This document shows positions 7,061 through 12,819 of a stretch of 12,819 bases of DNA, piece after piece. Below the pieces are notes generated by a model. The model ran no database searches. It had not been told where the DNA came from and was given only the letters and a program-made list of their open reading frames with translations. The stretch lies in NCBI GenBank assembly GCA_905207425.1, contig CAJLLB010000050.1:1-12819 (forward strand). Direction: 5' to 3'. Within the stretch, counting starts at the first letter, position 1. The number at the start of each line of letters is the position of its first letter. The position numbers and the translations under genes are program-made. Origin of the DNA: an uncultured Collinsella sp. (lineage in GTDB: Bacteria > Actinomycetota > Coriobacteriia > Coriobacteriales > Coriobacteriaceae).

Positions 7061-7430
7061 CAAAGCAACCTGCCCTATCACGCTGACCGTTGCCGGTGAC
7101 CCGCGTCTCGCTCGCCTTGTGCGCATGACGGCAGCCAACGTTGGTGCCCTGTGCTCTATGTCTGTCGATCGCATTGAGGACATCCGCATGGCTGCCGAGG
7201 AGGCTTTCATCTTTGGTTGCACCGCGGTCGACTGCGATGACATCACCATCAAATTCGATGTCGATGAGACCCACGTTGGCATGACTATTACCTTTGGCGA
7301 CCAGGCTACGGTCGATGAAGACGACCAGGCTGCGGTGTATGCCGAGCTCATCCTCGCGAGCGTGTGCGACTCCTACGAAAAGACTGCGGCGCCCCTGACG
7401 CTTTCCCTCGACCTCAAGGCGGATATTTAA
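7053..7430 (+). CDS. Degenerate RsbW/SpoIIAB-like anti-sigma (HATPase-fold) protein
   Basis: The 125-residue protein resembles the RsbW/SpoIIAB serine-kinase family, which binds and inhibits SigB/SigF-type sigma factors. The N-terminal strand and helix (ITLTVAGDPRLARLVRMTA, 9-27), the segment SVDRIEDIRMAAEEAF (37-52) and the C-terminal helix-strand part (YAELILASVCDSYE, 96-109) follow the family's layout and length. The ATP-binding motifs are poor. The N-box usually reads EA-x-x-N, and here it is EAFIF with Phe at 54. The DxGxG (G1) and glycine-rich lid (G2) motifs are not visible in 73-98. It may therefore bind its partner without ATP or kinase activity. ATG 7053 has GAGGAG (7040-7045) 7 bases upstream. 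It overlaps the DUF948 gene by 8 bp and ends 1 base before the sigma factor gene, the usual order for an anti-sigma/sigma pair. It might instead be a distant HATPase relative with another partner. Confidence 0.7.
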   Translation: MSSKATCPITLTVAGDPRLARLVRMTAANVGALCSMSVDRIEDIRMAAEEAFIFGCTAVDCDDITIKFDVDETHVGMTITFGDQATVDEDDQAAVYAELILASVCDSYEKTAAPLTLSLDLKADI

Positions 7431-7431
7431 T

Positions 7432-8223
7432 ATGACCGAACGTTCCCGGAGCGGCAAGACCGCTTGGGACAAGGAGAAAACCCGCGAGCTGTTTCGTCGC
7501 TACAAGGAGACCGGTGATCCGGACGCCCGCGAGCAGCTCGTCATGTCCCATATGAACCTGGTAAGGTTTCTTGCCAACAAATTTAAGAATCGCGGCGAGC
7601 CGCTCGACGACCTCATGCAGGTCGGCTATCTGGGTTTGCTCAAGGCTATCGACCGTTTTGATCCCGAGCGCGGACTCGAGTTCACGACGTTTGCGACACC
7701 CACTATCCTGGGCGAGATCAAACGCCATTTCCGCGACAAGGGCTGGAGCGTGCGCGTACCGCGTCGTCTGCAGGAGCTCTCGGCCAAGGTCAACCAGGCT
7801 ACTGACAAACTTACCAACGAGCTGCAGCGTTCGCCCAAGGTTGAGGAGATCGCTGAGTATCTAGATGTGACTGTCGATGAGGTCCTCGAGGCTATGGAAT
7901 CGTCTTCGGCCTATACCTCGGTGCCCATCGAGGCTCCTGGTGCGTCCGATTCCGACGATGCGCCGTCGATTCTCGACCGTTACGCCGACGATGACAACGA
8001 GCTCGACTTTACCGATGACCGCCTGGTGATCGAGGAAGCCATCCGCGATTTCTCGCCGCGCGAGCGCGAGGTGATCGAGCTGCGCTTTGTGAAGGGCATG
8101 ACCCAGATCGAGATCGCCAAGAAGCTGGGTATTTCTCAGGTGCAGGTTTCGCGTCTGCTGCGCCGCACGCTTAAGAAGATTCAGGACAAGATCGACCCCG
8201 ACGGAGTGATGATTCGTTCATGA
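7432..8223 (+). CDS. SigB/SigF/SigG-type RNA polymerase sigma factor
   Basis: This is an alternative sigma factor of the SigB/F/G group, 263 residues. Region 2 spans about 36-106 and contains NLVRFLANKF, DDLMQVGYLGLLKAIDRFDP (59-78) and FTTFATPTILGEIKRHFRDK (84-103). Region 3 is about 107-155 (WSVRVPRRLQELSAKV, RSPKVEEIAEYLDVT). A Ser/Asp-rich linker (155-195) follows. Region 4 is about 200-252, with FSPREREVIELRFVKGMTQI and the helix-turn-helix EIAKKLGISQVQVSRLLRR. The regions are complete, so it should be functional. It starts 1 base after the RsbW-like gene, with GGCGGA (7418-7423) 8 bases upstream, and its stop overlaps the next start (ATGA). The context suggests stress regulation with the upstream protein as antagonist or partner. 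These bacteria do not form spores as far as is known, so a general-stress SigB-like role is more likely than SigF/SigG sporulation, but this is inference. Confidence 0.93.
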   Translation: MTERSRSGKTAWDKEKTRELFRRYKETGDPDAREQLVMSHMNLVRFLANKFKNRGEPLDDLMQVGYLGLLKAIDRFDPERGLEFTTFATPTILGEIKRHFRDKGWSVRVPRRLQELSAKVNQATDKLTNELQRSPKVEEIAEYLDVTVDEVLEAMESSSAYTSVPIEAPGASDSDDAPSILDRYADDDNELDFTDDRLVIEEAIRDFSPREREVIELRFVKGMTQIEIAKKLGISQVQVSRLLRRTLKKIQDKIDPDGVMIRS

Positions 8224-9632
8224 GTGAGCACCCCCAACAAACCGATCGCGTGCTGCGCGACACCCGCATTCTGACGCTGCGCATTTGGGCTGTTGTCGGC
8301 TGCATTGTTATTGCTGCTGTCATCTTTAACCTTATGGGCATCCTGGCACCGGTTATTGAGTTTCTTGCCGTCGGCTCCATCATTGCTTTTGTGATGTCCC
8401 CGATCACCAACTGGCTCGAGCACCATGGCGTGAATCGCGGCATCGGTTCGCTTATCGCGCTTATTGTTGTTGTTGCCGTGCTCGTCGGTGTCGTTTGCAT
8501 CTTGTCGCCGATTCTCTTTGGTCAGATCATGGAAGTCCTGAGCCGTCTGCCCGAGCAGCTTCGTGTTGCGGGTGGCGATCTCAACGAGATGATTTCGCAT
8601 GCCAAGACGCTCAACAACACGCCGCTCAAGGAGTATTTGGACGATAATCTTTCGTCGCTTGTTACTGTGGCATCAAAGTACGTGTCTCAGATCGCTGCCG
8701 AGCTTGGCCGCGGTGTGTTCCCGCTCATCACCAATACGGCCTCGCAGTTGTTCGTGATCTTCCTTGGTCTGGTGCTTGCGTACTGGATGGCCTGCGACTA
8801 CCCTCGCATGCACCACGAGATTTGCACCATCATCGGTCAGGAGAAGGAGACCTCGTACCGCTTTATGGTCGCCATCCTTTCTCGCTCTGTCGGCGGCTAC
8901 ATACGCGGTATGGTCGTGACGTCCATCTGCGGTGGTTTCCTCGCCTTTATCGGTTTTATGATCATCGGCCATCCGTATGCGGCGCTCATGGCTATCTTTA
9001 CCGGCATCATGCATTTGGTTCCAGTCGTCGGTCCTTGGGTGAGCGCAGCAATCGCCACAGTGCTCGGTTTCATGTTCAGCCCCATGTTGGCGTTATGGAC
9101 GCTCGTCGTGACGATGGTCGCGCAAAACGTCACCGATAACGTGATTTCGCCTAAGGTTATGCAGAGCTCGGTGCAGGTGCATCCCATCATGAGCCTCACG
9201 GCGCTCGTTATTGGCTCGGCACTCATGGGCCCCATCGGCATGATTATTGCCATCCCGCTTTGTGCGGCCCTCAAAGGTATCTTCGTGTTCTACTTCGAGA
9301 ATGAGACCGGCCGCCAGCTTGTGGCCTATGACGGCGCCGTGTTTAAGGGCACACCGTACCGCGATGCCGATGGCAACCCGGTCGCCGCCTACGACGCGCT
9401 CGGCGACGACACCTTCATTTACGAGTCCGAGCTCATCGGCAACGAGACTGCGCCCGAGGCCCAAGCGATGCCTAAGCCCGAGTTCGATAATCCTTGGATC
9501 AAGCTCTCGGGCTTGCAACCCGATGCCACGGGCTTCTTCAAGAATCCCTTCGCCAAGGACGATGACTCCAACTCGGACGACGATACCAAAACCGGCATCG
9601 ACGGCTCCATGGACGATTCGGATTCTAAATAG
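8220..9632 (+). CDS. AI-2E/PerM family membrane transporter with acidic C-terminal tail
   Basis: This 470-residue polytopic membrane protein belongs to the AI-2E_transport (PerM/UPF0118) family. Different members have been linked to AI-2 export, Na+/H+ exchange or permease function, so the substrate is unknown. Hydrophobic segments lie at about 21-42, 44-60, 74-100, 165-190, 228-250, 252-282, 286-302 and 322-357. The family hallmark GHPYAALMAIFTGIMHLVPV (250-269) and the block AQNVTDNVISPKVM (301-314) are present. A hydrophilic, Asp/Ser-rich tail (about 365-470), ending in a stretch dominated by D and S, goes beyond the usual core. The start overlaps the sigma factor stop by 4 bp, so translation is coupled. 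The stop lies 6 bases from the stop of the convergent minus-strand gene. AI-2E genes are known upstream of alaS in Bacillus subtilis (yrrI), so its place may reflect ancestral linkage to alaS as much as a role with the sigma factor. Confidence 0.88.
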   Translation: MSEHPQQTDRVLRDTRILTLRIWAVVGCIVIAAVIFNLMGILAPVIEFLAVGSIIAFVMSPITNWLEHHGVNRGIGSLIALIVVVAVLVGVVCILSPILFGQIMEVLSRLPEQLRVAGGDLNEMISHAKTLNNTPLKEYLDDNLSSLVTVASKYVSQIAAELGRGVFPLITNTASQLFVIFLGLVLAYWMACDYPRMHHEICTIIGQEKETSYRFMVAILSRSVGGYIRGMVVTSICGGFLAFIGFMIIGHPYAALMAIFTGIMHLVPVVGPWVSAAIATVLGFMFSPMLALWTLVVTMVAQNVTDNVISPKVMQSSVQVHPIMSLTALVIGSALMGPIGMIIAIPLCAALKGIFVFYFENETGRQLVAYDGAVFKGTPYRDADGNPVAAYDALGDDTFIYESELIGNETAPEAQAMPKPEFDNPWIKLSGLQPDATGFFKNPFAKDDDSNSDDDTKTGIDGSMDDSDSK

Positions 9633-9638
9633 GCCCTA

Positions 9639-9878
9639 TTAACGTTTCTTGAAGTTGTAAATGACAATAAACGCGAGCAAAGCGATTGATAAGGGGCCGG
9701 CTACATAGAAAAAGAGAACGTCAATTGCGCGTAGAGTGTAATAAGCCTTATCGCCGGACATTACTGCATACAATACGTAGCCAAATGCTGGTTGGTTTGC
9801 GTACCAGCAGGAGAAGGCCAAGAGCGCTAAAAGTGCTAGTACCAGAAGTGCATTCAGGACAAATCGTTTACTTTTCAT
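9639..9878 (-). CDS. Small two-helix membrane protein of unknown function
   Basis: I do not recognise this 79-residue protein. It has a Lys/Arg start (MKSKRF), a hydrophobic helix at about 8-26, a short loop with NQPAFGYVLYAVMSGDKAYY, a second helix at about 51-74 and a basic end (FKKR). With this charge pattern both ends are probably cytoplasmic. It is likely real because AAGGAG (on the minus strand, 9885-9890) lies 6 bases before the ATG. It is also read opposite to everything else and has visibly lower GC than its neighbours. No homologue family can be named. A membrane-stress peptide, an immunity-type protein or a recently acquired orphan are all possible. Confidence 0.68.
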   Translation of the reverse strand: MKSKRFVLNALLVLALLALLAFSCWYANQPAFGYVLYAVMSGDKAYYTLRAIDVLFFYVAGPLSIALLAFIVIYNFKKR

Positions 9879-9904
9879 CGATTGCTCCTTCCGGGTGATT
9901 CTTA

Positions 9905-9933
9905 TATGTAATTCTACAGCAGTCCTTTTTCAA
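9905..9933 (-). promoter_or_regulatory. Candidate promoter of the small minus-strand gene
   Basis: On the minus strand, TTGAAA (plus positions 9928-9933) is a good -35. TACATA (9905-9910) lies 17 bases downstream, and an alternative -10, TAGAAT (9911-9916), lies 11 bases downstream. The -10 assignment is uncertain. The site is 25-55 bases upstream of the start codon. Confidence 0.35.
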
Positions 9934-9970
9934 AGGATCGCACAGTACTGAATAACGTGCACTTTCGCTG

Positions 9971-10000
9971 GAGGGTCGCTGTTTGGCGGCCCTCTTTTTT
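9971..10000 (+). terminator. Intrinsic terminator upstream of alaS
   Basis: GAGGGTCGC (9971-9979) pairs with GCGGCCCTC (9986-9994), with one G-U pair, around a 6-base loop, and is followed by six T (9995-10000). On the plus strand it is the first strong terminator after the sigma/AI-2E operon, 338 bases beyond that operon's last stop. A leader attenuator for alaS is an alternative, but no T-box consensus was seen and an alaS promoter candidate lies after it. Confidence 0.85.
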
Positions 10001-10026
10001 GCACTTGCGCGGCGGGATGGTAATAT
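9998..10026 (+). promoter_or_regulatory. Candidate alaS promoter with extended -10
   Basis: TTTGCA (9998-10003) matches 4 of 6 bases of the -35 consensus. TAATAT (10021-10026) lies 17 bases downstream and is preceded by TGG, giving an extended -10. Transcription would begin near 10033 and give a leader of about 40 bases. The -35 overlaps the terminator's T-run. Confidence 0.45.
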
Positions 10027-10072
10027 CGTTACGTTTGAACTGTTTCGATGTGAAACCGAGGAGATTCCCTCT

Positions 10073-12730
10073 ATGAGTGCTGACTACCCGTCAATGACTA
10101 CGGCCGAGATCCGCTCCAAGTTCCTCAACTTCTTTGAGGAGCGCGGTCTTAAGCTCTATCCTTCTTCGTCCCTCGTTCCCGACGATCCTTCGCTGCTGCT
10201 TGCCAACGCCGGCATGAATCAGTTTAAGGAGTACTACCAGGGCAAGAAGACCATGAAGGAGATCGGCGCGATTTCCTGCCAGAAGTGCGTCCGCACCAAC
10301 GACATCGATTGCATCGGCGAGGACGGCCGTCACCTGTCCTTCTTCGAGATGCTCGGCGACTTCTCTTTTGGCGGCGTCTCCAAGGAGCAGGCTTGCGCCT
10401 GGGCCTTTGAGCTCATCACCAAGGAGTTCAAGCTGCCGCTCGACCGCCTGTACTTTACCGTTTTTACCGAGGACGACGAGACCCACGACGTGTGGCGTTC
10501 TCTGGGCGTTGCCGAGGACCACATCTCCCGCCTGGGCGAGGACGACAACTTCTGGGCCGCTGGCCCCACCGGCCCCTGCGGTCCGTGCTCCGAGATCTAC
10601 TTTGACATGGGCGAGGAGGTCGGCTGCGGCAGCCCCGACTGCAAGCCCGGCTGCGACTGCGACCGCTTCCTGGAGTTCTGGAACCTCGTCTTTACCCAGT
10701 ATGACCGCCAGGAGGACGGCTCCATGCCGGAGCTGCCGCACCGCAACCTCGATACGGGCATGGGCCTGGAGCGCATGGCCGCCATCATGCAGCACAAGAC
10801 CGCCAACTACGACGGCGATCTGATGCAGCACCTCATCAAGCTGGGCGAGAAGATTAGCGGCAAGACCTATGACGCCGACGATTACTCCGGCGCCAGCCGC
10901 TCCCTGCGTATCATCGCCGACCACTCCCGTGCCGTCGACTTTATGATCTCGGACGGCATCCTTCCCGGTAACGAGGGTCGCGAGTATGTCCTTCGCCGCC
11001 TGCTCCGTCGTGCCGTGTTCCACGGTCGCCTGCTGGGCATCGAGGGCGCCTTCCTGACCAAGTTCATCGACGAAGTCAACGCTCAGATGGGCGAGGCTTA
11101 TCCCGAGCTGCTCAAGAACGTCGCGCTCGTCAAGGGTATCGTCGCCTCCGAGGAGGAGCGCTTCTCCACGACACTCGACAACGGCCGTGTTTACCTGGAC
11201 GAGGCCCTGGCAGCGCTTGCCGAGGGCGCTGTGCTTCCGGGCGACGTTGCCTTTAAGCTGCACGACACCTTTGGTTTCCCCATCGACCTGACCGTCGAGA
11301 TCGCCGGCACCGCTGGCCACGATGTCGATATGGACGGCTTCACTGCCTGCATGGAGGACCAGAAGGCCCGCGCCCGCGCCAATGCCAAAGGCGACGCCTG
11401 GGGCAGCTTCAACGACGTTTGGGTCGAGCTTTCCGACAAGGTCGCCGCGACTGAGTTCGACGGCTATGACAACGATGTGATCGAGGGCGCCAAGGTTGTT
11501 GCCATCGTGCGCAACGGCGAGTCCGTCGAGTCCGCTGCCGCCGGCGAGGACGTCGAGGTCGTTCTCGACCGCACTCCGTTCTATGCCGAGATGGGTGGCC
11601 AGCAGGGCGATGCCGGCGAGCTTTCCGGCGAGGGCGTTTCGCTGACCGTTTCCGATACCAAGAACCACAACGGCCTGTATGCTCACGTCGCCCACGTTGC
11701 CGAGGGCACGCTGGCCGTCGGTGCTACCGTGACCGCCGCGCTCGACGCCGAGCGCCGTGGCTTCCTGCGCCGCAACCACACCGCCACGCACCTGCTCGAC
11801 GCCGCCCTTAAGCAGGTCCTGGGCGAGCACGTCTCCCAGGCCGGCTCGCTGGTGACGCCCGAGCACCTGCGCTTTGACTTTACGCACTTCGAGGCCCTGT
11901 CCTCCGAGCAGCTCAAGGCTGTCGAGGACCTGGTCAACCAGCAGATCTTCGCTTCCAAGCCGGTCATGACCCGTGTCATGGGCATCGACGAGGCTAAGGC
12001 TGCCGGCGCTGTCGCCCTGTTTGGCGAGAAGTATGGCGACGTCGTCCGCGTTGTCTCCGTGGGCGCTGAGGACCAGCCGTTCTCCCGCGAACTCTGCGGT
12101 GGCACACACGCTGCCAACACCGCCGAGATCGGCCTGTTCAAGATCCTTTCCGAGTCCTCCACGGGCTCCAATGTCCGCCGTATCGAGGCCGTGACCTCTA
12201 AGGGTGCCCTCGACTATATGGCCGACCGCCTGGCACTCGTTGACGCCGCTGCTACTGCGCTCAAGTGCCGCGTGGATGAGGTTCCCGCTCGCGTGGAGAA
12301 CCTGCAGGCCGAGCTGCGCGAGACGTCCAATAAGCTCAAGAAGGCTCTGACCGGTGGCTCCTCCGACGCCATCTCCAGCGCCATCGAGGGCGCCGTCGAG
12401 CTCGACGGCTATAAGCTCGTTGTCGCTGAGCTCCAGGGCCTTGAGGCTGCCGACCTGCGCAACGTTTGGGATACCGTGCACCAGAAGGTCGCCGGCCCTG
12501 TCGCCTGCGTTGTTGCCAGCGTGACCGAGAAGGGCACCCCGGCCCTGCTCGCCGCCGGCTCCGATGACGCCGTGAAGGCCGGTTTCCACGCCGGCAACGT
12601 GATCAAGCAAATCGCGGGCCTGGTCGATGGTCGCGGTGGCGGCCGTCCCAACATGGCCCAGGCCGGTGGCAAGAACGCTGCCGGTATCGCCGATGCCCTT
12701 GCGGCCGCCAAGACCGCGCTCGGCGCCTAA
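10073..12730 (+). CDS. alaS: Alanyl-tRNA synthetase
   Basis: AlaRS (class IIc) charges tRNA-Ala with alanine and edits mischarged serine or glycine. The 885-residue length is standard for a full bacterial enzyme. The catalytic core shows LLANAGMNQFKEYY (42-55), QKCVRTNDID (70-79), GRHLSFFEMLGDFSFG (85-100) and GPCGPCSEIYFD (167-178). A Cys cluster (C185, C190, C194, C196) follows, then RFLEFWNLVF (198-207) and the motif-3 region LDTGMGLERM (226-235). The editing domain has HTATH (H569, H573) and CGGTH (C675, H679), the four zinc ligands. The C-terminal DHHA1 part ends with GRGGGRPNMAQAGG (853-866). ATG 10073 is chosen because GAGGAG (10058-10063) lies 9 bases upstream; a longer frame from 9983 starts inside the terminator. 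Codons are strongly C-ending compared with dgt and rarA, which fits high expression. ruvX follows after 17 bases. Confidence 0.98.
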   Translation: MSADYPSMTTAEIRSKFLNFFEERGLKLYPSSSLVPDDPSLLLANAGMNQFKEYYQGKKTMKEIGAISCQKCVRTNDIDCIGEDGRHLSFFEMLGDFSFGGVSKEQACAWAFELITKEFKLPLDRLYFTVFTEDDETHDVWRSLGVAEDHISRLGEDDNFWAAGPTGPCGPCSEIYFDMGEEVGCGSPDCKPGCDCDRFLEFWNLVFTQYDRQEDGSMPELPHRNLDTGMGLERMAAIMQHKTANYDGDLMQHLIKLGEKISGKTYDADDYSGASRSLRIIADHSRAVDFMISDGILPGNEGREYVLRRLLRRAVFHGRLLGIEGAFLTKFIDEVNAQMGEAYPELLKNVALVKGIVASEEERFSTTLDNGRVYLDEALAALAEGAVLPGDVAFKLHDTFGFPIDLTVEIAGTAGHDVDMDGFTACMEDQKARARANAKGDAWGSFNDVWVELSDKVAATEFDGYDNDVIEGAKVVAIVRNGESVESAAAGEDVEVVLDRTPFYAEMGGQQGDAGELSGEGVSLTVSDTKNHNGLYAHVAHVAEGTLAVGATVTAALDAERRGFLRRNHTATHLLDAALKQVLGEHVSQAGSLVTPEHLRFDFTHFEALSSEQLKAVEDLVNQQIFASKPVMTRVMGIDEAKAAGAVALFGEKYGDVVRVVSVGAEDQPFSRELCGGTHAANTAEIGLFKILSESSTGSNVRRIEAVTSKGALDYMADRLALVDAAATALKCRVDEVPARVENLQAELRETSNKLKKALTGGSSDAISSAIEGAVELDGYKLVVAELQGLEAADLRNVWDTVHQKVAGPVACVVASVTEKGTPALLAAGSDDAVKAGFHAGNVIKQIAGLVDGRGGGRPNMAQAGGKNAAGIADALAAAKTALGA

Positions 12731-12747
12731 GAACCTAAGTAGTCGCT

Positions 12748-12819
12748 GTGGTCGCGCTTGCGCTGGACATAGGGGAGACCAGGATTGGCATCGCCGTCTC
12801 GAGCCGTGCTGGCAAGATG
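12748..12819 (+). CDS. ruvX: RuvX/YqgF-family Holliday junction resolvase-like nuclease (5' part only)
   Basis: Only the first 24 codons are in the window, and the frame is open to the last base. The predicted N-terminus, MVALALDIGETRIGIAVS, matches the RNase-H-fold RuvX/YqgF signature (ALDIG-x-x-RIGIA). The aspartate (D7) is the first expected active-site residue. Family members process the 5' end of pre-16S rRNA and may resolve Holliday junctions. GTG 12748 is the first start codon after an in-frame TAA at 12736. No clear ribosome site precedes it, so translation probably depends on coupling to alaS. alaS-ruvX is a common order, usually followed by mltG. Confidence 0.85.
   Translation, partial: MVALALDIGETRIGIAVSSRAGKM

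Noticed and set aside
9621-9640. AATAG-GCC-CTATT as a bidirectional terminator between the convergent genes.
   Set aside because: The stem is only 5 bp and AT-rich with no adequate T-run, so efficient termination is unlikely.
9923-9937. TCCTTT-TTC-AAAGGA hairpin as a terminator.
   Set aside because: The stem is 6 bp with a 3-base loop and no following T-run on either strand. It overlaps the minus-strand -35 candidate instead.
9971-10072. T-box riboswitch controlling alaS.
   Set aside because: The terminator is present, but the T-box consensus (AGGGTGGNACCGCG-like) and a long leader with a specifier loop are not seen, and a promoter candidate lies after the terminator.
10091-12610. An 839-residue open frame on the minus strand opposite alaS.
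   Set aside because: It is a shadow of the GC-rich, C-ending codons of alaS. Its translation is repetitive Gly/Ala/Leu/Val-rich sequence without motifs, and the plus strand clearly encodes full-length AlaRS.

Overview
The window looks like chromosomal DNA of a high-GC Gram-positive bacterium, most likely a member of the Coriobacteriia (Collinsella-like). That placement is an inference from the GC-rich codon use, strong AGGAGG-type ribosome binding sites, and a gene order (rarA, DUF948 gene, alaS, ruvX) seen in Actinobacteria. No 16S or database comparison was possible. There are no RNA genes, CRISPR arrays, transposases or phage genes. Twelve genes are called, eleven on the plus strand and one small one on the minus strand. 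The last gene runs off the window.

Region 1 (1-1801): an unassigned 188-base stretch with a strong hairpin, then lspA (lipoprotein signal peptidase) and rluD-type pseudouridine synthase, coupled by a TAATG overlap. Region 2 (1820-3683): a membrane-embedded family 2 glycosyltransferase with its own candidate promoter, a 14-bp-stem terminator with an unusual loop, and a minimal A24 prepilin peptidase. Region 3 (3650-6372): a dGTPase-like HD hydrolase and the RarA/MgsA AAA+ ATPase, both nucleotide-pool or replication-fork functions.

Region 4 (6415-9632) is the most interesting part: a tightly packed operon of a DUF948 membrane/coiled-coil protein, a degenerate RsbW-like (anti-sigma kinase fold) protein, a SigB/SigF-type sigma factor and an AI-2E/PerM-family membrane protein. 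Adjacent genes overlap by 8 bp, are separated by 1 bp, and overlap by 4 bp. The RsbW-like protein has the expected fold signature and position, but lacks the N-box asparagine and the glycine-rich ATP-lid motifs. This suggests a partner-binding regulator that does not use ATP. No RsbV or RsbU/RsbP gene is present in the window.

Region 5 (9639-12819): a small two-helix membrane protein gene on the minus strand converges on the operon with a 6-bp gap. An intrinsic terminator follows, with an extended -10 promoter placed directly after it, then alaS (full-length alanyl-tRNA synthetase) and the first 24 codons of ruvX. The AI-2E-alaS-ruvX order is also known from Bacillus subtilis (yrrI-alaS-yrrK). 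The sigma cassette therefore sits inside an old housekeeping neighbourhood rather than on an island.
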